Assembly: GCA_963170055.1 (NCBI GenBank)
Contig: CAUJGJ010000444.1
Span: 5,856,618 to 5,920,617, forward strand
Direction: 5' to 3'
Length of the DNA stretch: 64,000 nucleotides
Origin: Halisarca cf. caerulea
Taxonomy: Eukaryota > Porifera > Demospongiae > Chondrillida > Halisarcidae
How positions within the stretch are numbered: position 1 is the first letter of the stretch; every line of letters starts with the position of its first letter. The notes under the pieces are model-generated. The model ran no database searches and was not told the origin of the DNA. It worked only from the letters and a program-made list of their open reading frames with translations. Made by a program: the position numbers and the translations under genes. Positions 1 to 14,300 of the stretch are shown piece by piece.

Positions 1-195
1 CTAAGACCAATGTTTGGCACTAGCACTACGCACATTCCCAGTGGACACGCATGAAGTTTCTGAAGTGCTGTGGGTGTATTTGTGTAGTGTTGGATACGCT
101 GGTGCTAATACCAATATTTGACACTAGCACCACACACATTCCCAGTAGACACGCATTAAGTTTTTGAAGTACTGTGGGTGTATTTTTGTACTGTT

Positions 196-299
196 GGATA
201 TGGTGGTTCTAAGACCAATATTTGGCACTAGCACCGCGCACATTCCCAGTGGACACACATGAAGTTTCTGAAGTGTTGTGGGCGTATCTGTGTAGTGTT
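196..299 (+). repeat. reference full-length 104-bp monomer
   Basis: This unit is used as the reference phase. The next units start at 300 (aaatatgccag subtype) and 404 (ggatatgctgg subtype), giving two spacings of exactly 104 bp. Since 104 is 2 modulo 3, successive monomers are read in different frames, and three units (312 bp) restore the frame. Confidence 0.93.
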
Positions 300-820
300 A
301 AATATGCCAGTGTTAAGACCAATATTTCGCAATAGCACCATACACATTCCCAGTGGACACGCACGAAGTTTCTGAAGTGCTGTGGGCGTATTTGTGTACT
401 ATTGGATATGCTGGTGCTAATACCAATATTTGGCACTAGCACCACTCACATTCCAAGTAGACACACATGAAGTTTCTGAAGTGCTGTGGGCATATTTGTG
501 TAGAGTTGGATATGGTGGTTCTAAGACCAATATTTGGAACTAGCACCACGCACATTGTCAGTGGACACACATGAAGTTTCTGAAGTGCTGTGGGCATATT
601 TGTGTAGAGTTGGATATGGTTGTTCTAAGACCAATATTTGGAACTAGCACCACGCACATTGTCAGTGGACACACATGAAGATTCTGAAGTGCTGTGGGCA
701 TATATTTGTGTAGAGTTGAATATGGTGGTTCTAAGACCAATATTTGAAACTAGCACCATGCACATTGTCAGTGGACACACATGAAGTTTCTGAAGTACTG
801 TGGGCGTATTTGTGTAGTGT

Positions 821-853
821 TTCTGAAGTGCTGTGGGCGTATTTGTGTAGTGT
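821..853 (+). repeat. 33-bp truncated satellite unit (first of many)
   Basis: After the end of a normal monomer (gtgtagtgt) the sequence jumps straight to ttctgaagtgctgtgggcgt and then ends like a normal unit, so about 71 bp of the monomer is missing. The same 33-bp piece recurs at about 1,486, 3,185, 3,850, 5,139, 6,833, 8,159, 10,218 and on to 53,947. It always follows a tactgtgggcg monomer and often precedes a ggatatggcgg or ggatatggtgg unit. This looks like one ancestral deletion spread by array turnover. Confidence 0.9.
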
Positions 854-3535
854 TGGATATGGCGGTTCTAAGACCAATATTTGGAACTAGCACCACGCAC
901 ATTGTCAGTGGACACACATGAAGTTTCTGAAGTATTGTGGGCGTATTTGTGTAGTGTTGGATATGGTGGTTCTAAGACCAAAATTTGGCACTAGCACCAC
1001 GCACATTCCCAGTGGACACGCATGAAGTTTCTGAAGTGCAGTGGGCATATTTGTGTAGTGTTGGATATGGTGGTTCTAAGACCAATATTTGGAACTAGCA
1101 CCACGCAAATTGTCAGTGGACACACATGAAGTTTCTGAAGTACTGTGGGCGTATTTGTGTAGTGTTGGATATGGTGGTTCTAAGACCAAAATTTGGCACT
1201 AGCACCACGCACATTCCCAGTGGACACGCATGAAGTTTCTGAAGTGCAGTGGGCATATTTGTGTAGTGTTGGATATGGTGGTTCTAAGACCAATGTTTGG
1301 CACTAGCACCACGCACATTCCCAGTGGACACGCATGAAGTTTCTGAAGTACTGTAGGCGTATTTTTGTACTGTTAATATTATGGATATGGTGGTTCTAAG
1401 ACCAATATTTGAAACTAGCACCATGCACATTGTCAGTGGACACACATGAAGTTTCTGAAGTACTGTGGGCGTATTTGTGTAGTGTTTCTGAAGTGCTGTG
1501 GGCGTATTTGTGTAGTGTTGGATATGGCGGTTCTAAGACCAATGTTTGGCACTAGCACCACGCACATTCCCAGTGGACACACATGAAGTTTCTGAAGTGC
1601 TGTGAGCGTATTTATGTAGTGTTGGATATGGTGGTTCTAAGACCAAAATTTGGCACTAGCACCACTCACATTCCCCGTGGACACACATGAAGTTTCCGAA
1701 GTGTTGTGGGCATATTTGTGTAGTGTTGGATATGGTGGTTCTAAGACCAATGTTTGGCACTAGCACCACGCACATTGTCAGTGGACACACATGAAGTTTC
1801 TGAAGTGCTGTGGGCATATTTGTGTAGAGTTGGATATGGTGGTTCTAAGACCAATATTTGGAACTAGCACCACGCAAATTGTCAGTGGACACACATGAAG
1901 TTTCTGAAGTACTGTGGGCGTATTTGTGTAGTGTTGGATATAGTGGTTCTAAGACCAATGTTTGGCACTAGCACCACGCACATTCCCAGTAGACACGCAT
2001 TAAGTTTCTGAAGTGCAGTGGGCATATTTGTGTAGTGTTGGATATGGTGGTTCTAAGACCAATGTTTGGCACTAGCACCACGCACATTCCCAGTGGACAC
2101 ACATGAAGTTTCTGAAGTGCTGTGAGCGTATTTATGTAGTGTTGGATATGGTGGTTCTAAGACCAAAATTTGGCACTAGCACCACTCACATTATCCGTGG
2201 ACACACATGAAGTTTCCGAAGTGTTGTGGGCATATTTGTGTAGTGTTGGATATGGTGGTTCTAAGACCAATGTTTGGCACTAGCACCACGCACATTGTCA
2301 GTGGACACACATGAAGTTTCTGAAGTGCTGTGGGCATATTTGTGTAGAGTTGGATATGGTGGTTCTAAGACCAATATTTGGAACTAGCACCACGCAAATT
2401 GTCAGTGGACACACATGAAGTTTCTGAAGTACTGTGGGCGTATTTGTGTAGTGTTGGATATGGTGGTGCTAATACCAATATTTGACACTAGCACCACACA
2501 CATTCCCAGTAGACACGCATTAAGTTTTTGAAGTACTGTGGGTGTATTTTTGTACTGTTGGATATGGTGGTTCTAAGACCAATATTTGGCACTAGCACCG
2601 CGCACATTCCCAGTGGACACACATGAAGTTTCTGAAGTGTTGTGGGCGTATCTGTGTAGTGTTAAATATGCCAGTGTTAAGACCAATATTTCGCAATAGC
2701 ACCATACACATTCCCAGTGGACACGCACGAAGTTTCTGAAGTGCTGTGGGCGTATTTGTGTACTATTGGATATGCTGGTGCTAATACCAATATTTGGCAC
2801 TAGCACCACTCACATTCCAAGTAGACACACATGAAGTTTCTGAAGTGCTGTGGGCATATTTGTGTAGAGTTGGATATGGTGGTTCTAAGACCAATATTTG
2901 GAACTAGCACCACGCACATTGTCAGTGGACACACATGAAGTTTCTGAAGTGCTGTGGGCATATTTGTGTAGAGTTGGATATGGTTGTTCTAAGACCAATA
3001 TTTGGAACTAGCACCACGCACATTGTCAGTGGACACACATGAAGATTCTGAAGTGCTGTGGGCATATATTTGTGTAGAGTTGAATATGGTGGTTCTAAGA
3101 CCAATATTTGAAACTAGCACCATGCACATTGTCAGTGGACACACATGAAGTTTCTGAAGTACTGTGGGCGTATTTGTGTAGTGTTTCTGAAGTGCTGTGG
3201 GCGTATTTGTGTAGTGTTGGATATGGCGGTTCTAAGACCAATATTTGGAACTAGCACCACGCACATTGTCAGTGGACACACATGAAGTTTCTGAAGTATT
3301 GTGGGCGTATTTGTGTAGTGTTGGATATGGTGGTTCTAAGACCAAAATTTGGCACTAGCACCACGCACATTCCCAGTGGACACGCATGAAGTTTCTGAAG
3401 TGCAGTGGGCATATTTGTGTAGTGTTGGATATGGTGGTTCTAAGACCAATATTTGGAACTAGCACCACGCAAATTGTCAGTGGACACACATGAAGTTTCT
3501 GAAGTACTGTGGGCGTATTTGTGTAGTGTTGGATA

Positions 3536-6113
3536 TGGTGGTTCTAAGACCAAAATTTGGCACTAGCACCACGCACATTCCCAGTGGACACGCATGAAGT
3601 TTCTGAAGTGCAGTGGGCATATTTGTGTAGTGTTGGATATGGTGGTTCTAAGACCAATGTTTGGCACTAGCACCACGCACATTCCCAGTGGACACGCATG
3701 AAGTTTCTGAAGTACTGTAGGCGTATTTTTGTACTGTTAATATTATGGATATGGTGGTTCTAAGACCAATATTTGAAACTAGCACCATGCACATTGTCAG
3801 TGGACACACATGAAGTTTCTGAAGTACTGTGGGCGTATTTGTGTAGTGTTTCTGAAGTGCTGTGGGCGTATTTGTGTAGTGTTGGATATGGCGGTTCTAA
3901 GACCAATGTTTGGCACTAGCACCACGCACATTCCCAGTGGACACACATGAAGTTTCTGAAGTGCTGTGAGCGTATTTATGTAGTGTTGGATATGGTGGTT
4001 CTAAGACCAAAATTTGGCACTAGCACCACTCACATTCCCCGTGGACACACATGAAGTTTCCGAAGTGTTGTGGGCATATTTGTGTAGTGTTGGATATGGT
4101 GGTTCTAAGACCAATGTTTGGCACTAGCACCACGCACATTGTCAGTGGACACACATGAAGTTTCTGAAGTGCTGTGGGCATATTTGTGTAGAGTTGGATA
4201 TGGTGGTTCTAAGACCAATATTTGGAACTAGCACCACGCAAATTGTCAGTGGACACACATGAAGTTTCTGAAGTACTGTGGGCGTATTTGTGTAGTGTTG
4301 GATATAGTGGTTCTAAGACCAATGTTTGGCACTAGCACCACGCACATTCCCAGTAGACACGCATTAAGTTTCTGAAGTGCAGTGGGCATATTTGTGTAGT
4401 GTTGGATATGGTGGTTCTAAGACCAATGTTTGGCACTAGCACCACGCACATTCCCAGTGGACACACATGAAGTTTCTGAAGTGCTGTGAGCGTATTTATG
4501 TAGTGTTGGATATGGTGGTTCTAAGACCAAAATTTGGCACTAGCACCACTCACATTATCCGTGGACACACATGAAGTTTCCGAAGTGTTGTGGGCATATT
4601 TGTGTAGTGTTGGATATGGTGGTTCTTAGACCAATGTTTGGCACTAGCACCACGCACATTGTCAGTGGACACACATGAAGTTTCTGAAGTGCTGTGGGCA
4701 TATTTGTGTAGAGTTGGATATGGTGGTTCTAAGACCAATATTTGGAACTAGCACCACGCAAATTGTCAGTGGACACACATGAAGTTTCTGAAGTACTGTG
4801 GGCGTATTTGTGTAGTGTTGGATATGGTGGTTCTAAGACCAAAATTTGGCACTAGCACCACGCACATTCCCAGTGGACACGCATGAAGTTTCTGAAGTGC
4901 AGTGGGCATATTTGTGTAGTGTTGGATATGGTGGTTCTAAGACCAATGTTTGGCACTAGCACCACGCACATTCCCAGTGGACACGCATGAAGTTTCTGAA
5001 GTACTGTAGGCGTATTTTTGTACTGTTAATATTATGGATATGGTGGTTCTAAGACCAATATTTGAAACTAGCACCATGCACATTGTCAGTGGACACACAT
5101 GAAGTTTCTGAAGTACTGTGGGCGTATTTGTGTAGTGTTTCTGAAGTGCTGTGGGCGTATTTGTGTAGTGTTGGATATGGCGGTTCTAAGACCAATGTTT
5201 GGCACTAGCACCACGCACATTCCCAGTGGACACACATGAAGTTTCTGAAGTGCTGTGATCGTATTTATGTAGTGTTGGATATGGTGGTTCTAAGACCAAA
5301 ATTTGGCACTAGCACCACTCACATTCCCCGTGGACACACATGAAGTTTCCGAAGTGTTGTGGGCATATTTGTGTAGTGTTGGATATGGTGGTTCTAAGAC
5401 CAATGTTTGGCACTAGCACCACGCACATTGTCAGTGGACACACATGAAGTTTCTGAAGTGCTGTGGGCATATTTGTGTAGAGTTGGATATGGTGGTTCTA
5501 AGACCAATATTTGGAACTAGCACCACGCAAATTGTCAGTGGACACACATGAAGTTTCTGAAGTACTGTGGGCGTATTTGTGTAGTGTTGGATATAGTGGT
5601 TCTAAGACCAATGTTTGGCACTAGCACCACGCACATTCCCAGTAGACACGCATTAAGTTTCTGAAGTGCAGTGGGCATATTTGTGTAGTGTTGGATATGG
5701 TGGTTCTAAGACCAATGTTTGGCACTAGCACCACGCACATTCCCAGTGGACACACATGAAGTTTCTGAAGTGCTGTGAGCGTATTTATGTAGTGTTGGAT
5801 ATGGTGGTTCTAAGACCAAAATTTGGCACTAGCACCACTCACATTATCCGTGGACACACATGAAGTTTCCGAAGTGTTGTGGGCATATTTGTGTAGTGTT
5901 GGATATGGTGGTTCTAAGACCAATGTTTGGCACTAGCACCACGCACATTGTCAGTGGACACACATGAAGTTTCTGAAGTGCTGTGGGCATATTTGTGTAG
6001 AGTTGGATATGGTGGTTCTAAGACCAATATTTGGAACTAGCACCACGCAAATTGTCAGTGGACACACATGAAGTTTCTGAAGTACTGTGGGCGTATTTGT
6101 GTAGTGTTGGATA
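3536..6113 (+). repeat. 1,289-bp higher-order repeat, two copies
   Basis: The stretch starting near 3,536 recurs from about 4,825. The gttaatattatgg marker moves from 3,736 to 5,025, an offset of 1,289, which is 12 monomers plus one 33-bp unit plus 8 bp. This shorter unit is nested in the tail of the 2,364-bp repeat, so it is a second, overlapping duplication. Confidence 0.82.
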
Positions 6114-8583
6114 TGGTGGTTCTAAGACCAAAATTTGGCACTAGCACCACGCACATTCCCAGTAGACACGCATTAAGTTTCTGAAGTGCAGTGGGCATAT
6201 TTGTGTAGTGTTGGATATGGTGGTTCTAAGACCAATGTTTGGCACTAGCACCACGCACATTCCCAGTGGACACACATGAAGTTTCTGAAGTGTTGTGGGC
6301 GTATCTGTGTAGTGTTAAATATGCCAGTGTTAAGACCAATATTTCGCAATAGCACCATGCACATACCCATTGGACACGCATGAAGTTTCTGAAGTGCTGT
6401 GGGCGTATTTGTGTACTATTGGATATGCTGGTGCTAATACCAATGTTTGGCACTAGCACCACTCACATTCCAAGTAGACACACATGAATTTTCTGAAGTG
6501 CTGTGGGCATATTTGTGTAGAGTTGGATATGGTGGTTCTAAGACCAATATTTGGAACTAGCACCACACAAATTGTCAGTGGACACACATGAAGTTTCTGA
6601 AGTACTGTGGGCGTATTTGTGTAGTGTTGGATATGGTGGTTCTAAGACCAAAATTTGGCACTAGCACCACGCACATTCCCAGTGGACACGCATGAAGTTT
6701 CTGAAGTGTTGTGGGCATATTTGTGTAGTGTTGGATATGGTGTTTCTAAGACTAATGTTTGGCACTAGCACCAAGTACATTGTCAGTGGACACACATGAA
6801 GTTTCTGAAGTACTTTGGGCGTATTTGTGTAGTGTTTCTGAAGTGCTGTGGGCGTATTTGTGTAGTGTTGGATATGGCGGTTCTAAGACCAATGTTTGGC
6901 ACTAGCACCACGCACATTCCCAGTGGACACTCATGAAGTTTCTGAAGTGCTGTGGGCATATTTGTGTAGTGTTGGATATGGTGGTTCTAAGACTAATGTT
7001 TGGCACTAGCACCAAGCACATTCCCAGTGGACACGCATGAAGTTTCTGAAGTACTGTGGGCGTATTTTTGTACTGTTAATATTATTGATATGGTGGTTAT
7101 AAGACCAATATTTGGTTCTAGCACCACGCACATTGTCAGTAGACACACATGAAGTTTCTAAAGTGCTGTGGGCGTATTTGTATAGGGTTTAATATGCTGG
7201 TGATTAGACCAATACTTGGTACTAGCACCACGCACATTCCCAGGGGACACACATGAAGTTTCTGAAGTGGTGTGGGCATATTTGTGTAGTGTTGGATACG
7301 CTGGTGCTAATACCAATATTTGGCACTAGCACCATGCACATTCTCAGTGGACACACATGAAGTTTCTGAAGTGCTGTGGGCATATTTGTGTAGAGTTGGA
7401 TATGGTGGTTCTAAGACCAATATTTGGAACTAGCACCACGCACATTGTCAGTGGACACACATGAAGTTTCTGAAGTACTGTGGGTGTATTTGTGTAGTGT
7501 TTCTGAAGTTCTGTGGGCGTATTTGTGTAGTGTTGGATATAGTGGTTCTAAGACCAATGTTTGACACTAGCACCACGCACATTCCCAGTGGACACACATG
7601 AAGTTTCTGAAGTGCTGTGAGCGTATTTATGTAGTGTTTGATATGGTGGTTCTAAGACCAAAATTTGGCACTAGCACCACTCACATTCCCCGTGGATACA
7701 CATGAAGTTTCCGAAGTGCTGTGGGCGTATTTGTGTACTATTGGATATGCTGGTGCTAATACCAATATTTGGCACTAGCACCACTCACATTCCAAGTAGA
7801 CACACATGAAGTTTCTGAAGTGCTGTGGGCATATTTGTGTAGAGTTGGATATGGTGGTTCTAAGACCAATATTTGGAACTAGCACCACGCACATTGTCAG
7901 TGGACACACATGAAGTTTCTGAAGTGCTGTGGGCATATTTGTGTAGAGTTGGATATGGTTGTTCTAAGACCAATATTTGGAACTAGCACCACGCACATTG
8001 TCAGTGGACACACATGAAGATTCTGAAGTGCTGTGGGCATATATTTGTGTAGAGTTGAATATGGTGGTTCTAAGACCAATATTTGAAACTAGCACCATGC
8101 ACATTGTCAGTGGACACACATGAAGTTTCTGAAGTACTGTGGGCGTATTTGTGTAGTGTTTCTGAAGTGCTGTGGGCGTATTTGTGTAGTGTTGGATATG
8201 GCGGTTCTAAGACCAATATTTGGAACTAGCACCACGCACATTGTCAGTGGACACACATGAAGTTTCTGAAGTATTGTGGGCGTATTTGTGTAGTGTTGGA
8301 TATGGTGGTTCTAAGACCAAAATTTGGCACTAGCACCACGCACATTCCCAGTGGACACGCATGAAGTTTCTGAAGTGCAGTGGGCATATTTGTGTAGTGT
8401 TGGATATGGTGGTTCTAAGACCAATATTTGGAACTAGCACCACGCAAATTGTCAGTGGACACACATGAAGTTTCTGAAGTACTGTGGGCGTATTTGTGTA
8501 GTGTTGGATATGGTGGTTCTAAGACCAAAATTTGGCACTAGCACCACGCACATTCCCAGTGGACACGCATGAAGTTTCTGAAG

Positions 8584-11369
8584 TGCAGTGGGCATATTTG
8601 TGTAGTGTTGGATATGGTGGTTCTAAGACCAATGTTTGGCACTAGCACCACGCACATTCCCAGTGGACACGCATGAAGTTTCTGAAGTACTGTAGGCGTA
8701 TTTTTGTACTGTTAATATTATGGATATGGTGGTTCTAAGACCAATATTTGAAACTAGCACCATGCACATTGTCAGTGGACACACATGAAGTTTCTGAAGT
8801 ACTGTGGGCGTATTTGTGTAGTGTTTCTGAAGTGCTGTGGGCGTATTTGTGTAGTGTTGGATATGGCGGTTCTAAGACCAATGTTTGGCACTAGCACCAC
8901 GCACATTCCCAGTGGACACACATGAAGTTTCTGAAGTGCTGTGAGCGTATTTATGTAGTGTTGGATATGGTGGTTCTAAGACCAAAATTTGGCACTAGCA
9001 CCACTCACATTCCCCGTGGACACACATGAAGTTTCCGAAGTGTTGTGGGCATATTTGTGTAGTGTTGGATATGGTGGTTCTAAGACCAATGTTTGGCACT
9101 AGCACCACGCACATTGTCAGTGGACACACATGAAGTTTCTGAAGTGCTGTGGGCATATTTGTGTAGAGTTGGATATGGTGGTTCTAAGACCAATATTTGG
9201 AACTAGCACCACGCAAATTGTCAGTGGACACACATGAAGTTTCTGAAGTACTGTGGGCGTATTTGTGTAGTGTTGGATATAGTGGTTCTAAGACCAATGT
9301 TTGGCACTAGCACCACGCACATTCCCAGTAGACACGCATTAAGTTTCTGAAGTGCAGTGGGCATATTTGTGTAGTGTTGGATATGGTGGTTCTAAGACCA
9401 ATGTTTGGCACTAGCACCACGCACATTCCCAGTGGACACACATGAAGTTTCTGAAGTGTTGTGGGCGTATCTGTGTAGTGTTAAATATGCCAGTGTTAAG
9501 ACCAATATTTCGCAATAGCACCATGCACATACCCATTGGACATGCATGAAGTTTCTGAAGTGCTGTGGGCGTATTTGTGTACTATTGGATATGCTGGTGC
9601 TAATACCAATGTTTGGCACTAGCACCACTCACATTCCAAGTAGACACACATGAATTTTCTGAAGTGCTGTGGGCATATTTGTGTAGAGTTGGATATGATG
9701 GTTCTAAGACCAATATTTGGAACTAGCACCACGCACATTGTCAGTGGACACACATGAAGTTTCTGAAGTGCTGTGGGCATATTTGTGTAGAGTTGGATAT
9801 GGTGGTTCTAAGACCAATATTTGGTTCTAGCACCACACAAATTGTCAGTGGACACACATGAAGTTTCTGAAGTACTGTGGGCGTATTTGTGTAGTGTTGG
9901 ATATGGTGGTTCTAAGACCAAAATTTGGCACTAGCACCACGCACATTCCCAGTGGACACGCATGAAGTTTCTGAAGTGCAGTGGGCATATTTGTGTAGTG
10001 TTGGATATGGTGGTTCTAAGACCAATGTTTGGCACTAGCACCACGCACATTCCCAGTGGACACGCATGAAGTTTCTGAAGTACTGTAGGCGTATTTTTGT
10101 ACTGTTAATATTATGGATATGGTGGTTCTAAGACCAATATTTGAAACTAGCACCATGCACATTGTCAGTGGACACACATGAAGTTTCTGAAGTACTGTGG
10201 GCGTATTTGTGTAGTGTTTCTGAAGTGCTGTGGGCGTATTTGTGTAGTGTTGGATATGGCGGTTCTAAGACCAATGTTTGGCACTAGCACCACGCACATT
10301 CCCAGTGGACACACATGAAGTTTCTGAAGTGCTGTGAGCGTATTTATGTAGTGTTGGATATGGTGGTTCTAAGACCAAAATTTGGCACTAGCACCACTCA
10401 CATTCCCCGTGGACACACATGAAGTTTCCGAAGTGTTGTGGGCATATTTGTGTAGTGTTGGATATGGTGGTTCTAAGACCAATGTTTGGCACTAGCACCA
10501 CGCACATTGTCAGTGGACACACATGAAGTTTCTGAAGTGCTGTGGGCATATTTGTGTAGAGTTGGATATGGTGGTTCTAAGACCAATATTTGGAACTAGC
10601 ACCACGCAAATTGTCAGTGGACACACATGAAGTTTCTGAAGTACTGTGGGCGTATTTGTGTAGTGTTGGATATAGTGGTTCTAAGACCAATGTTTGGCAC
10701 TAGCACCACGCACATTCCCAGTAGACACGCATTAAGTTTCTGAAGTGCAGTGGGCATATTTGTGTAGTGTTGGATATGGTGGTTCTAAGACCAATGTTTG
10801 GCACTAGCACCACGCACATTCCCAGTGGACACACATGAAGTTTCTGAAGTGTTGTGGGCGTATCTGTGTAGTGTTAAATATGCCAGTGTTAAGACCAATA
10901 TTTCGCAATAGCACCATGCACATACCCATTGGACATGCATGAAGTTTCTGAAGTGCTGTGGGCGTATTTGTGTACTATTGGATATGCTGGTGCTAATACC
11001 AATGTTTGGCACTAGCACCACTCACATTCCAAGTAGACACACATGAATTTTCTGAAGTGCTGTGGGCATATTTGTGTAGAGTTGGATATGATGGTTCTAA
11101 GACCAATATTTGGAACTAGCACCACGCACATTGTCAGTGGACACACATGAAGTTTCTGAAGTGCTGTGGGCATATTTGTGTAGAGTTGGATATGGTGGTT
11201 CTAAGACCAATATTTGGTTCTAGCACCACACAAATTGTCAGTGGACACACATGAAGTTTCTGAAGTACTGTGGGCGTATTTGTGTAGTGTTGGATATGGT
11301 GGTTCTAAGACCAAAATTTGGCACTAGCACCACGCACATTCCCAGTGGACACGCATGAAGTTTCTGAAG
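8584..11369 (+). repeat. 1,393-bp higher-order repeat, two tandem copies
   Basis: About 8,584-9,976 repeats at 9,977-11,369. The gttaatattatgg marker moves from 8,711 to 10,104 and the gttggatatgatgg unit is present in both. The offset of 1,393 equals 13 monomers plus 33 plus 8 bp. Copy boundaries are approximate because any phase of a tandem duplication is equivalent. Confidence 0.82.
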
Positions 11370-14300
11370 TGTTGTGGGCATATTTGTGTAGTGTTGGATA
11401 TGGTGTTTCTAAGACTAATGTTTGGCACTAGCACCAAGTACATTGTCAGTGGACACACATGAAGTTTCTGAAGTACTTTGGGCGTATTTGTGTAGTGTTT
11501 CTGAAGTGCTGTGGGCGTATTTGTGTAGTGTTGGATATGGCGGTTCTAAGACCAATGTTTGGCACTAGCACCACGCACATTCCCAGTTGACACTCATGAA
11601 GTTTCTGAAGTGCTGTGGGCATATTTGTGTAGTGTTGGATATGGTGGTTCTAAGACTAATGTTTGGCACTAGCACCAAGCACATTCCCAGTGGACACGCA
11701 TGAAGTTTCTGAAGTACTGTGGGCGTATTTTTGTACTGTTAATATTATGGATATGGTGGTTATAAGACCAATATTTGGTTCTAGCACCACGCACATTGTC
11801 AGTAGACACACATGAAGTTTCTAAAGTGCTGTGGGCGTATTTGTATAGGGTTTAATATGCTGGTGATTAGACCAATACTTGGTACTAGCACCACGCACAT
11901 TCCCAGGGGACACACATGAAGTTTCTGAAGTGGTGTGGGCATATTTGTGTAGTGTTGGATACGCTGGTGCTAATACCAATATTTGGCACTAGCACCACGC
12001 ACATTGTCAGTGGACACACATGAAGTTTCTGAAGTACTGTGGGTGTATTTGTGTAGTGTTTCTGAAGTTCTGTGGGCGTATTTGTGTAGTGTTGGATATA
12101 GTGGTTCTAAGACCAATGTTTGACACTAGCACCACGCACATTCCCAGTGGACACACATGAAGTTTCTGAAGTGCTGTGAGCGTATTTATGTAGTGTTTGA
12201 TATGGTGGTTCTAAGACCAAAATTTGGCACTAGCACCACTCACATTCCCCGTGGATACACATGAAGTTTCCGAAGTGTTGTGTGCATATTTGTGTAGTGT
12301 TGGATATGGTGGTTCTAAGACCAATGTTTGGCACTAGCACTACGCACATTCCCAGTGGACACGCATGAAGTTTCTGAAGTGCTGTGGGTGTATTTGTGTA
12401 GTGTTGGATACGCTGGTGCTAATACCAATATTTCGCACTAGCACCATGCACATTGTCAGTGGACACACATGAAGTTTCTGAAGTGCTGTGGGCAAATTTG
12501 TGTAGAGTTGGATATGGTGGTTCTAAGACCAATATTTGGAACTAGCACCACGCACATTCCCAGTGGACACACATGAAGATTCTGAAGTGCTGTGAGTATA
12601 TATTTGTTTAGAGTTGAATATGGTGGTTCTAAGACGAATATTTGAAACTAGCACCATGCACATTGTCAGTGGACACACATGAAGTTTCTGAAGTACTGTG
12701 GGCGTATTTGTGTAGTGTTTCTGAAGTGCTGTGGGCGTATTTGTGTAGTGTTGGATATGGCGGTTCTAAGACCAATGTTTGGCACTAGCACCACGCACAT
12801 TCCCAGTGGACACACATGAAGTTTCTGAAGTGCAGTGGGCATATTTGTGTAGTGTTGGATATGGTGGTTCTAAGACCAATGTTTGGCACTAGCACCACGC
12901 ACATTCCCAGTGGACACGCATGAAGTTTCTGAAGTATTGTAGGCGTATTTTTGTACTGTTAATATTATGGATATGGTGGTTCTAAGACCAATATTTGAAA
13001 CTAGCACCACGCACATTGTCAGTGGACACACATGAAGTTTCTGAAGTACTGTGGGCGTATTTGTGTAGTGTTTCTGAAGTGCTGTGGGCGTATTTGTGTA
13101 GTGTTGGATATGGTGGTTCTAAGACCAAAATTTGGCACTAGCACCACTCACATTCCCCGTGGACACACATGAAGTTTCCGAAGTGTTGTGGGCATATTTG
13201 TGTAGAGTTGGATATGGTGGTTCTAAGACCAATGTTTGGCACTAGCACCACGCACATTCCCAGTGGACACACATGAAGTTTCTGAAGTGCTGTGGGCGTA
13301 TTTGTGTAGTGTTGGATATAGTGGTTCTAAGACCAATGTTTGACACTAGCACCACGCACATTCCCAGTGGACACACATGAAGTTTCTGAAGTGCTGTGAG
13401 CGTATTTATGTAGTGTTTGATATGGTGGTTCTAAGACCAAAATTTGGCACTAGCACCACTCACATTCCCCGTGGATACACATGAAGTTTCCGAAGTGTTG
13501 TGTGCATATTTGTGTAGTGTTGGATATGGTGGTTCTAAGACCAATGTTTGGCACTAGCACTACGCACATTCCCAGTGGACACGCATGAAGTTTCTGAAGT
13601 GCTGTGGGTGTATTTGTGTAGTGTTGGATACGCTGGTGCTAATACCAATATTTGACACTAGCACCACGCACATTCCCAGTAGACACGCATTAAGTTTTTG
13701 AAGTACTGTGGGTGTATTTTTGTACTGTTGGATATGGTGGTTCTAAGACCAATATTTGGCACTAGCACCGCGCACATTCCCAGTGGACACACATGAAGTT
13801 TCTGAAGTGTTGTGGGCGTATCTGTGTAGTGTTAAATATGCCAGTGTTAAGACCAATATTTCGCAATAGCACCACTCACATTCCCCGTGGATACACATGA
13901 AGTTTCCGAAGTGTTGTGTGCATATTTGTGTAGTGTTGGATATGGTGGTTCTAAGACCAATGTTTGGCACTAGCACTACGCACATTCCCAGTGGACACGC
14001 ATGAAGTTTCTGAAGTGCTGTGGGTGTATTTGTGTAGTGTTGGATACGCTGGTGCTAATACCAATATTTGACACTAGCACCACGCACATACCCAGTAGAC
14101 ACGCATTAAGTTTTTGAAGTACTGTGGGTGTATTTTTGTACTGTTGGATATGGTGGTTCTAAGACCAATATTTGGCACTAGCACCGCGCACATTCCCAGT
14201 GGACACACATGAAGTTTCTGAAGTGTTGTGGGCGTATCTGTGTAGTGTTAAATATGCCAGTGTTAAGACCAATATTTCGCAATAGCACCATACACATTCC

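Larger units (their letters stand above)
105..4824 (+). repeat. 2,364-bp higher-order repeat, two copies
   Basis: Positions 105-2,460 repeat almost base for base at 2,469-4,824 (offset 2,364). One visible difference is ggttctaag versus ggttcttag near 4,623. The period equals 22 monomers (2,288) plus two 33-bp truncated units, one 8-bp insertion (the gttaatattatgg unit at 1,372 and 3,736) and one 2-bp insertion (the catatatttg unit near 690 and 3,054). Confidence 0.9.

Noticed and set aside
196..299. CENP-B box or telomere-type repeat in the monomer
   Set aside because: No match to the CENP-B box pattern or to TTAGGG-like repeats. A centromeric role cannot be claimed from sequence alone.
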